In this document: positions 25,905 through 36,100 of the stretch, in pieces
How positions within the stretch are numbered: the stretch's first letter is position 1
Layout: each line of letters begins with the position of its first letter
Assembly (NCBI RefSeq): GCF_003347515.1
Contig: NZ_QEII01000298.1
Coordinates: 186,001-250,000, forward strand
Source: Rhodoferax ferrireducens
GTDB lineage: Bacteria > Pseudomonadota > Gammaproteobacteria > Burkholderiales > Burkholderiaceae_C
Reading direction: 5' to 3'
Length of the DNA stretch: 64,000 bases
Position numbers and translations under genes: made by a program
The notes under the pieces: generated by a model
The model's input: the letters and a program-made list of their open reading frames with translations, nothing else
What the model was told of the DNA's origin: nothing
Databases searched by the model: none

Positions 25905-26357
25905 ATGTTTTTTGCCGTTGATCTCGCCACCGTCACCCATGGCATCCAGCTCGCTGTGGCCCCGGTTTTTTTGCTGACGGCCGTGGCGGCGATGATCGGC
26001 ACCGTGGCCGGCCGGCTGGCACGCATCATCGACCGCGCGCGCATTCTCGAAGACAGGATTGAAGCCGCGCCGGCCGGCGAGGCCATGACACCGGCCTATG
26101 AGGAGCTGGGGAGTTTGCGGGTGCGTGGCAGGTTGGTGAACATCTGCATCGCCCTGCTCACCTTCTGCGCCATCCTGATCGGACTGACCATCGTGGCGCT
26201 CTTTCTCGGCGAAACCACGGAGATGCAAATCCTTCGCCTCGCGACGGTCTCGTTTCTGTCGGGCGTGGTCTGTTTCCTGCTGGCGCTGCTGTGCTTTTTG
26301 ACCGAAACGGTGTTGGCCACGCGGATACTCAAGTTCGCCCAGCCCAAAGCGTCTTAA
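25905..26357 (+). CDS. DUF2721 domain membrane protein
   Basis: A 150-residue inner-membrane protein with three hydrophobic segments: GIQLAVAPVFLLTAVAAMIG (about residues 12-31), a pair-forming central one (NICIALLTFCAILIGLTIV) and a C-terminal one (VSFLSGVVCFLLALLCFLTE). The RLARIIDRARILEDRI segment after the first helix is typical of DUF2721. Function is unknown. Its ATG has CGGAG upstream. Its 3' end overlaps the kinase gene by four bases in convergent orientation. Confidence 0.85.
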   Translation: MFFAVDLATVTHGIQLAVAPVFLLTAVAAMIGTVAGRLARIIDRARILEDRIEAAPAGEAMTPAYEELGSLRVRGRLVNICIALLTFCAILIGLTIVALFLGETTEMQILRLATVSFLSGVVCFLLALLCFLTETVLATRILKFAQPKAS

Positions 26358-27841
26358 AACGGCGCGTCCAGGTCGCGGTTCCAGATCGGCTTCAATTTTG
26401 CCGCCTGTTCGACCAAGCGCTCAAACGGCAAAGCCTGTTTGACCAGGATCACCGTGCAGGGCGCATCCATGGCCACCTTGATTGGCACGGTGGCGACAAA
26501 GCGTTGCGTCATCAGGCCGTGCGTGGCGGCGCCCATGACGATGAGACTGACCTGGTTGCCGGCCGCGTAATTCACCAGCGCCTGCGCCACATCGCCCGAC
26601 TCCAGCACGTGGTAGGAAGTCTGGTGACCCGGCATGTCCAGCGGCTGTGCCCACTGGCGCAGGCTGGCGAGGTAGCGGCGGTGCACACTGGTCTCGCTGG
26701 TCAAGTCGCTGGAGGCGTTGGTCTGGCCGGGTGAGATCACGGTCACGCAGGCCAGGCGGGCGCCGGGACGCGTCCCCAGCGAACGCGCCACGGCCTGGCG
26801 CAGCGAGTACAAGGTGGCGTCGCTCACGTCTTTGTGCGGGATCGCCACCATGACGATGGGCACCTCTTCAATTTGCTGTGCCGGCAGCGGGCTGGGCTGG
26901 TAGTGCATGCCGGCGGCCTTGAGCCAGCGCTTGAAATGGGTGCCAAAGCCGGTGCCCGTGAGATTGCGGCCGCGCGCGGTCACGGTGATCTGCTCGGGGT
27001 TGCGCAAGTCAAACGCCAGATGGGCGGCCGACGGATAGCGCTTGTCCGCCTCGGGCTCCAGGCAACGCAGAATCACTTCCTGCAGCCACTCGGGCAAGTT
27101 CGGCTGCAGCTTGCGCGGCGGCGTCGGGTCCATCCACAGGCGCTGGCGCAAGCCGCCCTCGGTCTGCGGCGCGCCAAACGGCAGCTCGCCGGTGGCCAGC
27201 TGGTACAGCATGACGCCAATGGCAAAAATATCGCTGCGCGGGTCGCCGCGTACGCCCACCACTTGCTCCGGTGCAATCCAGGCCGGCGAGCCGACCGCCT
27301 TGCGCAGCTGTTCGGCCAGCAGATCCGGGTAGAGCGCGTTGCACGACAAGCCAAAATCCAGCAGCACCGCGCTGCCGTCGGGGCGGATCAGCACATTGGC
27401 CGGCTTCAAATCGAGGTGCACCGTGTTTTGCTGGTGCAGGCTGTGCACCGCCAGCGCCACGGCCGCGCCCAGGCGGGCCAGCTCGTCAGCCGCCGGGCGC
27501 TCGGGCGCCTCCAGCCAGTGCTCCAGGGTTTGGCCGGGTACGTACTCCATGACGAGATAGGGCACGTTTTCCAGGTCGCCCGCGGCCACAAAGCGCGGCA
27601 CATGCGGGCCCGACAAGGCCTGCATGATCTGGTGCTCGACCTCAAAACTGACGATGGTCTCGGCGCCGTCCCCGGCCGTCATGCGCGGGATCTTCATGGC
27701 CAGCGGGAAGCCGGGATCACTCGCGCCGTCGCTTTCGCCCTGCGTGTAATGCACGCGGTAGATGTGGGCCATGCCCCCGGAATGGATGCACTCGTCGATC
27801 GTAAAACCGTCCAGCTGCGCGCCGGGCTCCAGCAGCTTCAT
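26354..27841 (-). CDS. Serine/threonine protein kinase fused to a universal stress protein domain
   Basis: A cytoplasmic Hanks-type kinase of 495 residues. The kinase domain (about residues 1-285) has a Gly-rich start (IHSGGMAHIYRVHY), the Lys in PLAMKIPR, the catalytic loop HLDLKPANVLI, DFGLS and an activation segment ending in GSPAWIAPEQ. The C-terminal part (about 325-485) is a UspA-like domain (VPIVMVAIPHKDVSD, then LIVMGAATHGLMTQRFVATV), which may bind ATP or sense stress. There is no membrane anchor. It overlaps the upstream phosphoesterase by ATGA, so a kinase and a phosphatase may be made as a pair. Confidence 0.92.
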   Translation of the reverse strand: MKLLEPGAQLDGFTIDECIHSGGMAHIYRVHYTQGESDGASDPGFPLAMKIPRMTAGDGAETIVSFEVEHQIMQALSGPHVPRFVAAGDLENVPYLVMEYVPGQTLEHWLEAPERPAADELARLGAAVALAVHSLHQQNTVHLDLKPANVLIRPDGSAVLLDFGLSCNALYPDLLAEQLRKAVGSPAWIAPEQVVGVRGDPRSDIFAIGVMLYQLATGELPFGAPQTEGGLRQRLWMDPTPPRKLQPNLPEWLQEVILRCLEPEADKRYPSAAHLAFDLRNPEQITVTARGRNLTGTGFGTHFKRWLKAAGMHYQPSPLPAQQIEEVPIVMVAIPHKDVSDATLYSLRQAVARSLGTRPGARLACVTVISPGQTNASSDLTSETSVHRRYLASLRQWAQPLDMPGHQTSYHVLESGDVAQALVNYAAGNQVSLIVMGAATHGLMTQRFVATVPIKVAMDAPCTVILVKQALPFERLVEQAAKLKPIWNRDLDAPF

Positions 27842-28590
27842 CGCCCCTGCTCCAGCCGGTCGGCAAAAAACGCCGGCAAACCGGCCCGCCGGATGGCGGC
27901 TGCCGCCGCGTGGTGGTCGTACGAAACGCGGTGAAAAGTCAGCTGCAGCTTGTCGGTATCAAACAGGGCGTACATGGCCTGCGGATTGCCATCGCGCGGC
28001 TGGCCCGCCGAGCCGATCGTGGCCAGCCAGTGGCGATGGCGCGGCACCGGCACCGCAATGCCAGGCGTCGGCAGGAACTTCATCAACCCAGCCCCCACAC
28101 CCCGGTAATACAGGGTTTGCTGGTGCACATGGCCGCCAAACACATAGCGCACCTCGGGCCAGGCGGCGGCTGCGTCCAGGCTGGCGGCGGCGGCGCGCTG
28201 GTCGTACACATAGCGCCACAAGGCGGGGTCGTCCACGCTGGCGTGCACGAGCAGAACATGGCGTTCCTGAAGGGTCAGGGGCAAGCTGTCGAGAAAATGG
28301 CGCTGGTGGTCGTCGAGTTGCGCGTGGGTCCAACGGGCCGAGGTCTCCCCCACGGTCTTGATCTCGGCCGGTGGCGCCACGGCCATCGCGTCGTGATTGC
28401 CCTTGATGAGCAGCGCGCCGCCGGCAGCCAATTCCTGTGCCTGTTCGACCACGGCCGCGGGGTCGGCGCCGTAACCCACCAAGTCGCCCAACAGCGCAAA
28501 CTGTTGCGCTCCCTGTGCACGGGCATGGTCCAGACAGGCATCAAAGGCCTGAATGTTCGCGTGAATATCTGACAGCAAAGCCAGCTTCAT
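27838..28590 (-). CDS. Metallophosphoesterase
   Basis: A 250-residue calcineurin-like phosphoesterase. Metal-ligand motifs in order are LSDIHANIQA (D-x-H, about residues 7-9), LLGDLVGYGADP (GD), KGNHDAMA (GNHD), HASVDDP and FGGHVHQQ (GHxH). The family includes protein phosphatases and phosphodiesterases. Its coupling by a four-base overlap to the Ser/Thr kinase makes protein dephosphorylation a reasonable guess. It is probably the first gene of the pair. Confidence 0.88.
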   Translation of the reverse strand: MKLALLSDIHANIQAFDACLDHARAQGAQQFALLGDLVGYGADPAAVVEQAQELAAGGALLIKGNHDAMAVAPPAEIKTVGETSARWTHAQLDDHQRHFLDSLPLTLQERHVLLVHASVDDPALWRYVYDQRAAAASLDAAAAWPEVRYVFGGHVHQQTLYYRGVGAGLMKFLPTPGIAVPVPRHRHWLATIGSAGQPRDGNPQAMYALFDTDKLQLTFHRVSYDHHAAAAAIRRAGLPAFFADRLEQGR

Positions 28591-28639
28591 GTTGCTCCTT
28601 GAGTATTCTTTGCAACATCATGCCCGATCGCGCTGACGG

Positions 28640-29686
28640 CTAGCTTGTTTGTTGCTCGAATCCTTCGAGCACATTGACGGCATTGACGCCGATCTCCGCC
28701 ACGGCGTAGCCGCCCTCGAAGACAAACACGGTGGGCAGGCCTGCGGCGGCCAAGTCTTCGCCCACCCGCAGATAGTCTTCGCTGCGTAGCCTGAAGCCCG
28801 AAATCGGGTCGCCCTCGAAGGTATCGAGCCCCAGCGACACCACCAGCGCCTGCGCGCCGAAGCGTGCAATGCCTTGCAGGGCGTTCTTCAGTGCTTCACG
28901 CCAGGCGGCAAAGTCGCTGCCCCGGGGCAGCGGCAGGTTATGGTTGAAGCCCAGCCCGGCGCCGGCGCCCTGTTCGTCCGCGTAACCCAGGAAAAACGGG
29001 TATTCGGTGTGCGGATCGCCATGGATACTGGTAAACAGCACGTCCGAACGCTCATAAAAGATGGCCTGTGTACCGTTGCCGTGGTGGTAGTCGATGTCGA
29101 GGATCGCCACGCGTTCCGGCCCGCTGTCGCGCAAGTGTTGCGCCGCCAACGCGGCATTGTTCAGAAAACAATAACCGCCAAAGAAATCAGCCCCGGCATG
29201 GTGGCCGGGTGGACGCGACAGGACAAAAGCCGAACGCGCACCCTGCATCAACTGCTCGGCCGCGGCAAAAGCGCAGTCCGCCCCGACACGGGCGGCGTTC
29301 CAGGTGCCGGCGGTCAGCGGCGAGCCGGCGTCATAAGAGAACAAGCCCATGCGCGCCGAAAAATTGGCTGGCAACACATCGGTTCTGAAAGTACGGGCCG
29401 GCCAGACCGACGGCAGGGCATCACGCGCGGCGTTGGCCGGGTCCAGCGCCACCCACTCCTCCCAGGCGCCCGCCAGGAAGTCAAGATAGCGCGGGGCGTG
29501 GATGGTGGTCAATGCCGGCACGTCAAACCGGGACGGCGACCTGATCTCTCCCAGTTGCCGGCGCTGGAGCTCCTGCAACACATAGTCGACACGGGCGGGC
29601 ACTTCAAAACACGGCACCAGGGCGCCGCGAAACATTTCAAGCTTGCCCTGGTGCAGGGCGTGGTGGGGATTGAGGTAGGCGATCAT
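28640..29686 (-). CDS. Histone deacetylase family protein (acetylpolyamine/acetoin-type amidohydrolase)
   Basis: A zinc-dependent deacetylase of 348 residues. Landmarks are LSRPPGHHAGADFFGG (active-site His pair, about residues 157-163), DIDYHHGNGTQAIFY (zinc-binding Asp and His), SLGLDTFEGDPISGF (second Asp) and FEGGYAVAEIG. Bacterial members remove acetyl groups from polyamines or other small amines; the substrate here is not determined. It is divergent from an Lrp-type regulator 118 bases away. Confidence 0.9.
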   Translation of the reverse strand: MIAYLNPHHALHQGKLEMFRGALVPCFEVPARVDYVLQELQRRQLGEIRSPSRFDVPALTTIHAPRYLDFLAGAWEEWVALDPANAARDALPSVWPARTFRTDVLPANFSARMGLFSYDAGSPLTAGTWNAARVGADCAFAAAEQLMQGARSAFVLSRPPGHHAGADFFGGYCFLNNAALAAQHLRDSGPERVAILDIDYHHGNGTQAIFYERSDVLFTSIHGDPHTEYPFFLGYADEQGAGAGLGFNHNLPLPRGSDFAAWREALKNALQGIARFGAQALVVSLGLDTFEGDPISGFRLRSEDYLRVGEDLAAAGLPTVFVFEGGYAVAEIGVNAVNVLEGFEQQTS

Positions 29687-29743
29687 CTTGCAAGGGGATG
29701 GAAAAACACCATCAAAGTATGCCGTTGGCAGGGCGAACCCGCT

Positions 29744-29773
29744 TTGCTTTTTTGAGGTGTCTGAGCCTATGAT
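29744..29773 (+). promoter_or_regulatory. Sigma-70-type promoter of the Lrp-family gene
   Basis: TTGCTT (29744-29749) and TATGAT (29768-29773) lie 18 bases apart, about 30 bases before the start codon. The AT-rich stretch just after the -10 box (AGTAGATCAAACTAATTTAA) may hold an autoregulatory site. Confidence 0.5.
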
Positions 29774-29804
29774 TTAAGTAGATCAAACTAATTTAAAGTC
29801 GAAA

Positions 29805-30290
29805 ATGAGTTCAAAAAATTCAAAGCAGGACCTGGATCACGTCGACCTGACCATTCTTCGTCTGCTGCAGCAAGATGGCACCCTGTCCAATCCCCAGCTC
29901 GCCGAGCAGGTGTCTCTGAGCGTCACGCCGTGCTGGCGCAGGCTCAAGCGCCTGGAACAAGACGGTTTCATCACCGGCTACCAGGCCAACCTCCATCGCC
30001 GCAAACTCGGCCTGGACGTCCTGGCTTTTGTCCAATTAAGCTTTCTGGTGGTGACCGACGTGTCGATCCAGCTTTTTGAGGAGGTGATCCGGGGCTGCCC
30101 CGAAGTCCTGTCCTGCCACAAAGTCACGGGCCAGGCCGACTACCTGCTCCAGGTCGTGGCGAAAGACCTGGATGCTTATAGCGATTTTGTCGACAACGTG
30201 TTGCGCGTCATACCCGGCATCAGCATGATTCACTCCAGCCTGGCCATGCGCGAAATCAAGGCATCCAACCGGTTTCCGGTGCCGGATTAG
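29805..30290 (+). CDS. Lrp/AsnC-family transcriptional regulator
   Basis: A 161-residue DNA-binding regulator. The N-terminal helix-turn-helix (LRLLQQDGTLSNPQLAEQVS, then VTPCWRRLKRLEQDGFI, about residues 18-55) is followed by the RAM ligand-binding domain (LSCHKVTGQADYLLQVVAKD, and VIPGISMIHSSLAMREIK at the end). It is divergent from the deacetylase gene and may control it in response to an amino acid or amine, which is inference from position. Confidence 0.92.
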   Translation: MSSKNSKQDLDHVDLTILRLLQQDGTLSNPQLAEQVSLSVTPCWRRLKRLEQDGFITGYQANLHRRKLGLDVLAFVQLSFLVVTDVSIQLFEEVIRGCPEVLSCHKVTGQADYLLQVVAKDLDAYSDFVDNVLRVIPGISMIHSSLAMREIKASNRFPVPD

Positions 30291-30354
30291 CGTTTCCAAA
30301 TTGACATTGAAAGCCAACCAATATCACGCCGCCAGCCCCAAAAACTTCAAGAAG

Positions 30355-30407
30355 AATCAGCCGCTGGCGCACATCCCGCATGCCTGCATAGCTACTATTT
30401 TCATAGC
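30355..30407 (+). repeat. Dispersed 54-base element, copy 3 (intergenic)
   Basis: AATCAGCCGCTGGCGCACAT, then CTGCATAGCTACTATTTTCA and TAGC. It lies between the Lrp gene and gspA; the rest of this 255-base gap shows no gene. Confidence 0.7.
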
Positions 30408-30545
30408 CAAATCAATGGCAAAAACGTGAGTGACAATGCAGCGTCCAGTCCAAGCTTTTTTTCCGGCTCTTCCAGGTTGGTTGCCGATGATCCCGCCACA
30501 GCGGGCGCCTGACCGCAAAAGTCTCACTCTTTTAAATGGGGTCCT

Positions 30546-32186
30546 ATGTACTCGCACCATTTCGGCCTGACGCAAGACCCGTTTTCCATCGCACCCGACC
30601 CCCGCTTTCTCTTCATGAGCGAGCGCCACCGGGAGGCGCTGGCGCACCTTCTTTACGGCGTGACCGGCCCGCACAAAGCCGCCAGCGGCGGCGGCTTTGT
30701 GCTGCTGACGGGCGATATCGGCACCGGAAAAACCACCATCTGCCGCTGCTTTCTGGAGCAGATTCCCGCCGACTGCCATGTCGCCTATATCTTCAACCCC
30801 AAGCTCACCGTCACCGAGTTGCTGCAGTCGATCTGCGAGGAGTTTCATGTTGCGGCGGTAGCCGGGGCCTCCCGGCCGCCCACGGCCAAGGACTACATCG
30901 ACGCGCTCAATGCCTTTTTGCTGCAAAGTCACGCCGCCGGGCAAAGCAGCGTTCTCATCATCGACGAGGCGCAGAACCTTGAAGCCGATGTGCTGGAGCA
31001 ACTGCGCCTGCTGACCAACCTGGAAACCAACGAGCGCAAGCTGCTGCAAATTGTGCTGATTGGCCAGCCCGAACTGCGCGCCATGCTGGCCCGCCCGGAG
31101 CTGGAGCAGCTGGCCCAGCGCGTGATTGCGCGTTTTCACCTGGACGCGCTGACCGAGGCCGAGAGCACGCAGTACATTCAACACCGTCTGGCCGTGGCCA
31201 GCCACACCGGCCCGCTGCCGTTTGAGCGCCAGGCGCTGCAGCGCATTCACCGCCTCACGCATGGCGTGCCACGCCGCATCAACCTGCTGTGCGGACGCGC
31301 GCTGCTGGGCGCGTGGGCGAATGGGTTGCACCGGGTGGACCGGACGGTGGTGAACAAGGCGGCGGCCGAAGTGTTCGGGCCGGACCTCCCGCACCTACCC
31401 AGCGCCAGCCCAAGGCCGGTCGCCTACGCGCTGGGCGGCCTCGCCTTGCTGGCCGCAGCCGCGCTGACCGGTTTTCTGGTGTGGCCCGGCCCGCCCGCAG
31501 CCCGTCAGACGGGCGCCTCGCCGCCGATCCGGGGGGCGCCGATGGCCCAAAACCCGGTCGAAGAGATCGACGCCCTGCTGCCGCAACTGCCGCCTGACAT
31601 CAACCTGGCCTGGCGCGCGCTGGCCCCGGTCTGGAAACTGCCGGCCAGCGACGGCGACCCCTGCCAGGTCGCTGGCGTGCAGCAGCTTCAGTGCTACCGC
31701 GCCGACAAACTCACCGTGCCGCTGCTGCGCCAGCTTGATCGCCCCGGCATCCTGACCTTACAGGCGGACAACGCCCCCCCGCTGTACGCCGTGCTGGTGG
31801 GACTGACCGAGCAGACCGCCACGTTGCGGGTGGGTGCCAGCCTGCATACCGTCCGGCTGATCGCGCTGGGCCGGCTGTGGCACGGCGACTTCGCCACCTA
31901 CTGGCGCCGCCCGCCCGGTTACAGCGCCAAACTGCGCGATGGCAGCAGCGGCCCGGCGATCGAGTGGCTCGCCAGCCAGCTGAGCCGGCTCGACGGCGTG
32001 CCAGCACCGACAGCGGGCGCCTCTGCGGCCCCGCCCGTGCTGGACGCGGCGCTGAGGAAGCGCGTGCAGGCTTTTCAGCACGCACAAGGCCTCATCGCCG
32101 ACGGGCAACCCGGCCCCATGACCTTCATGCAGATCGACAGCGCCACGGATGTGAATGAGCCGCGCCTGCAAACCAACCCGCGATAA
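30546..32186 (+). CDS. gspA: General secretion pathway protein A (ExeA-like AAA ATPase with peptidoglycan-binding domain)
   Basis: With GspB it helps place the type II secretion secretin in the outer membrane through contact with peptidoglycan. The 546-residue protein begins YSHHFGLTQDPFSIAPDPRF, has Walker A GDIGTGKTT (about residues 57-65), Walker B SVLIIDEAQNLEADV and the AAA sensor GQPELRAML. One membrane segment follows (LGGLALLAAAALTGFLVW, about 298-315). The periplasmic part has a region resembling a C39-like domain and a C-terminal peptidoglycan-binding fold (KRVQAFQHAQGLIADGQPGP). gspB starts 5 bases after its stop. No other gsp gene is in the window. Confidence 0.9.
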   Translation: MYSHHFGLTQDPFSIAPDPRFLFMSERHREALAHLLYGVTGPHKAASGGGFVLLTGDIGTGKTTICRCFLEQIPADCHVAYIFNPKLTVTELLQSICEEFHVAAVAGASRPPTAKDYIDALNAFLLQSHAAGQSSVLIIDEAQNLEADVLEQLRLLTNLETNERKLLQIVLIGQPELRAMLARPELEQLAQRVIARFHLDALTEAESTQYIQHRLAVASHTGPLPFERQALQRIHRLTHGVPRRINLLCGRALLGAWANGLHRVDRTVVNKAAAEVFGPDLPHLPSASPRPVAYALGGLALLAAAALTGFLVWPGPPAARQTGASPPIRGAPMAQNPVEEIDALLPQLPPDINLAWRALAPVWKLPASDGDPCQVAGVQQLQCYRADKLTVPLLRQLDRPGILTLQADNAPPLYAVLVGLTEQTATLRVGASLHTVRLIALGRLWHGDFATYWRRPPGYSAKLRDGSSGPAIEWLASQLSRLDGVPAPTAGASAAPPVLDAALRKRVQAFQHAQGLIADGQPGPMTFMQIDSATDVNEPRLQTNPR

Positions 32187-32190
32187 GCCC

Positions 32191-32946
32191 ATGTCCTACA
32201 TCCTCGATGCCCTCAAACGGGCCGACGCCGAACGCGGGCGCGGCGCCGTGCCCGGCTTGCACGCACGCCAACTGACGACCCCCGCCGCCCGGGACACCGA
32301 CAACACGCGACAGCGTCTCTGGCTGGCGGCCGCTGCCGCGACCCTGATGCTGGGCGGCATTGCCGCAGGCCTGTGGTTCTGGCCAACGCCTGACGGCCAT
32401 GCGCGCCCGGCGGCCGTGGAAGCGGCGATGACCAGGCTCCCCGAGCCTGCGCCCGTGGCGCAGAGCGCAGCGATACCAAGACCCCAATCGGCGCCGGTTC
32501 CTCTGCCTATTCCGGCACATGTGCCTGCGCCGGTCCCGGCACCAATACCAACGCCCGTACCCGCGCCGGTTCCTGCATGGCAAGCGACGGTTCCCGCACG
32601 ACCTGCAGCGGCCTCGTCACGGCCCGTCGTCACCGCCGCCGCCCCGGCAACGCCGAAGGCGACGCCCTTGCCCTTGCCGCTCGAAAAAGCCTCTGCTCCC
32701 CAAGCGGCGTTGGCCGCCATCCCGATGCTCAGCGAATTGTCCGAAGACCTCCGTCGCGACATCCCGAAGCTGATCATCACCGGCACCGTTTATTCGGAAA
32801 ACCCGAAGCAGCGGCTGCTGCTGGTCAACGGCCAGGTGCTCTCAGAGGGCAGTCTGGCCGCGCCCGACGTGAACGTGGAGGAAATCGGGACCAAGAGTGC
32901 CGTGTTCAGCTTTCGGGGAACGCGATTCCGGGTGGCGCAGCAATAG
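32191..32946 (+). CDS. gspB: General secretion pathway protein B
   Basis: The partner of GspA. The 251-residue protein starts MSYILDALKRADAERGRG, the family signature, followed by one membrane segment (LWLAAAAATLMLGGIAAGLW, about residues 45-64). A Pro/Ala/Val-rich spacer (about 75-165, with PVPAPVPAPIPTPVP repeats) can span the periplasm as in TonB. The C-terminal GspB domain includes LPKLIITGTVYSENPKQR-like IPKLIITGTVYS and SFRGTRFRVAQ. ATG at 32191 is chosen over an upstream frame opening because the signature begins there. Confidence 0.9.
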   Translation: MSYILDALKRADAERGRGAVPGLHARQLTTPAARDTDNTRQRLWLAAAAATLMLGGIAAGLWFWPTPDGHARPAAVEAAMTRLPEPAPVAQSAAIPRPQSAPVPLPIPAHVPAPVPAPIPTPVPAPVPAWQATVPARPAAASSRPVVTAAAPATPKATPLPLPLEKASAPQAALAAIPMLSELSEDLRRDIPKLIITGTVYSENPKQRLLLVNGQVLSEGSLAAPDVNVEEIGTKSAVFSFRGTRFRVAQQ

Positions 32947-33040
32947 CCGCAATAGCCAACCGGTGGTTTGGCTGATGAGCAGATCAGGCCCGTTCGCGCC
33001 GTGCGCTTTCACGCACTGGACGCAGCTCTAACTTCAAGCC

Positions 33041-33094
33041 AAATCAGCCTCTAGCCACCGTCCTACCTGCGCAAGTAGCTACTATTTATATAGC
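33041..33094 (+). repeat. Dispersed 54-base element, copy 4 (intergenic)
   Basis: AAATCAGCCTCTAGCCACCG, then CTGCGCAAGTAGCTACTATT and TATATAGC. It is the copy closest to the apparent consensus and lies between gspB and the 3' end of uvrA. The final part forms a small hairpin (GCTACTATTTATATAGC). Confidence 0.8.
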
Positions 33095-33126
33095 AAAATA
33101 GAAAACCAAAAACCAGCACCCAAGGG

Positions 33127-36100
33127 CTAGCGCGCCAGCACCGCCGCCAGCGCCACACCGGTGTGCGTGCCCAGCGCCACCACCCCTTCGGGCGTGCTCG
33201 CCGCCACCACGCGGCCGCCGGCCTTGCCGCCGTCGGGCCCGAGGTCCAGCACCCAATCGGCCTCGGCAATCACATCCAGGTCGTGCTCGATCACCACCAC
33301 GCTGTGGCCGCCGTCGACCAGACGGTGCAGCACCTTGATCAGCTTTTCCACATCGGCCATATGCAGGCCGACCGTGGGTTCGTCCAGCACGTACAGGGTG
33401 TGCGGCGCCTTCTGGCCGCGCCGGGTGATGTCGTCGCGCACCTTGCTCAATTCAGTCACCAGCTTGAGTCGCTGCGCCTCGCCGCCGCTGAGCGTGGGCG
33501 AGGGCTGGCCGAGCGTCAGATAGCCGAGCCCGACATCTTTCATCAGTTGCAAGGGGTGGCTGATGTTGGGCATGGCGGCGAAAAACTCCACCGCTTCATC
33601 CACCTCCATCTGCAGCACGTCACCAATGTTCTTGCCGCGCCAGGTGACCGCCAAAGTCTCGGGATTGAAGCGCGCGCCCTTGCAGGTTTCGCACAGCACT
33701 TTCACGTCCGGTAGAAAGCTCATCGCGACAGTGCGGATGCCCTGCCCTTCGCAACCGGCGCAGCGGCCCTCGCCGGTGTTGAAGCTGAAACGGTTGGCGG
33801 CATAGCCGCGCGCCTTGGCCTCCAAGGTGTCTGCAAAGAGCTTGCGGATGATGTCCCAGAAACCGATGTAAGTGGCCGGGCAACTGCGCGGGGTTTTGCC
33901 GATGGGGGTTTGATCGACTTCCAGCACGCGGTCCACGGTCTCGTAACCGGTGACGGACTCGCAGCCGGTCCAGGCGATTTGTTCGCCGGCGGCCAAGGCA
34001 TCGCGGCCGGCTTTGGTGCTGCGCTTTTGCACGGCGCTGTGCACATTGCTCAGAAGCACGTCGCGCGCCAAAGTCGATTTGCCGGAACCGCTGACGCCGG
34101 TGACGGCGACGAGACGGCTCAAAGGCACTTGGGCGGTGACGGTTTGCAGGTTGTGCAGGGAGGCGCCGTGGACGGTGAGCCAGCGCTGCACATCGGGGTC
34201 GGCGACATTGGGATCAGATGCCAAGGTCGAAGCCACTTTTTTCTTTTTCCGCGGCGCAGGAACGAAAACAAATTCCGATCCCGCGTTCACTGCGTGCTCA
34301 CCCACGTTCACGGCAACAGTGCTTGAACTTTTCGCCCCCGTCGCGACCAGGTTCGCGCTGGCACGCAAGGGCATCGCGGTCGGAGCCGGTTCGCCGGGCA
34401 ACGATTTGGCGCTTGCGTATGAGGCGCCCGGCGAACCGGCTCCGGCCGCAGCGGGCACCGCGCCAACGCCAGCCGCAGCGAGAGGCACAAGAACAGAACG
34501 CCGCACCTTCAAAGGATGCTTCATCGCATGCAGCAGATAACGCCCGGTCTGCGAGTCGCCAACCTTGACGATATCGGAGACCGACCCTTCAGCCACCAAC
34601 CGCCCGCCGCGTTTACCGGCACTCGGCCCAATATCGATGATGTGATCCGCATGACGAATGGTGTCTTCGTCGTGCTCCACCACCACCAGCGTATTGCCCT
34701 TGTCGCTTAAAGATTGCAGCGCACCCAGCAGGATCTGGTTGTCCCGCGCATGCAGGCCGATGGTCGGCTCATCGAGCACATAGCACACGCCCTGCAGATT
34801 GCTGCCCAGCTGGGCAGCAAGCCGGATGCGCTGCGCCTCGCCACCGCTCAGTGTCGGCGCGCCCCGGTCCAGCGTCAGATAACCCAGGCCCACCTGCTCC
34901 AGAAACTCCAGCCGGCTTTTGATCTCCGGCACCAGATCGCGCGCAATATCGGTTTCGCGCCGGCTCATGCGACCCAGGCGCTGCAGCGTCTCCACCCACT
35001 GGCGCAAGTCAGTCACACTCAGGCGCGCCAGTTCGGTGATGGCCACCGCGTCGATCGCCAGTTTGGCGTCCCGGCCCTGACTGGCACCGCTCGCCAGCTG
35101 CAGCCCGAACTTGACCGCGCGGGCCGTCGCATTCAGACGCGTGCCCTGGCAGGCGGGACAAGCCGCATCGACCAGGTCCTCCACATCGGCCTCGGCAAAG
35201 GTCTGCTCGCGCCCCTTGTTGTCATCGTCTTTCACCGAATCATCAAACACCTTGCGCTGCTCTTTGGTCAATCTGACCCCGGTGCCGACGCAATCCGGGC
35301 ACCAGCCGTGCTTGCTGTTGTAGGAGAACAAACGCGGGTCCAGCTCGGCATAACTGGTGCTGCACACAGGACAGGCGCGCTTGGTCGAAAAAACGCTCAA
35401 CCTGCCCAAGCCCGCCGTCGAAGTGCCGGCCTGCATGAGCGCCTGCAAACCGCCCAAATCGCTCAGCACATGGACGACACCCTTGCCATGCACTAGCGCC
35501 TGCGCCAGCGCGGCGCGCAGCTGCGCTTCGTTTTCCGGCTTCACATCCAGGCTGAGCACCGGCAGCTCGATCGTGTGCTCCTTGAAGCGGTCAATGCGCG
35601 GAAAACCGGTGGTTGGCAAAAAGTTGCCGTCCACCCGCAAATGCGTGAACCCTCGCGGTCGAGCCCAGTCGGCCAACTCGGTGTACACGCCCTTGCGGTT
35701 CATCACCAAAGGCGCCAGCAGCCCGATGTGCTGACCACGGAAGTTCTTCAGCAGCTGCGCCGCAATGCTGTCCGGCGTTTGTGGCGCCACCGGCGTGCCG
35801 TCGTGGATGCAATGCTGCGTGCCCAGCTTGACGAACAGCAGGCGCAAAAAGTGCCAGACCTCGGTGGTGGTCCCGACCGTCGATTTGCGCCCACCCCGGC
35901 TCAGCCGCTGCTCGATCGCCACCGTCGGCGGAATGCCATACACCGCATCCACCTCCGGCCGCCCCGCCGGCTGCACGATGGAACGGGCATAGGCGTTGAG
36001 CGACTCCAGATAGCGCCGCTGCCCCTCGTTGAACAAAATGTCAAACGCCAGCGTAGATTTGCCCGAGCCAGAAACACCAGTCACAACAGTGAACTTGCCC

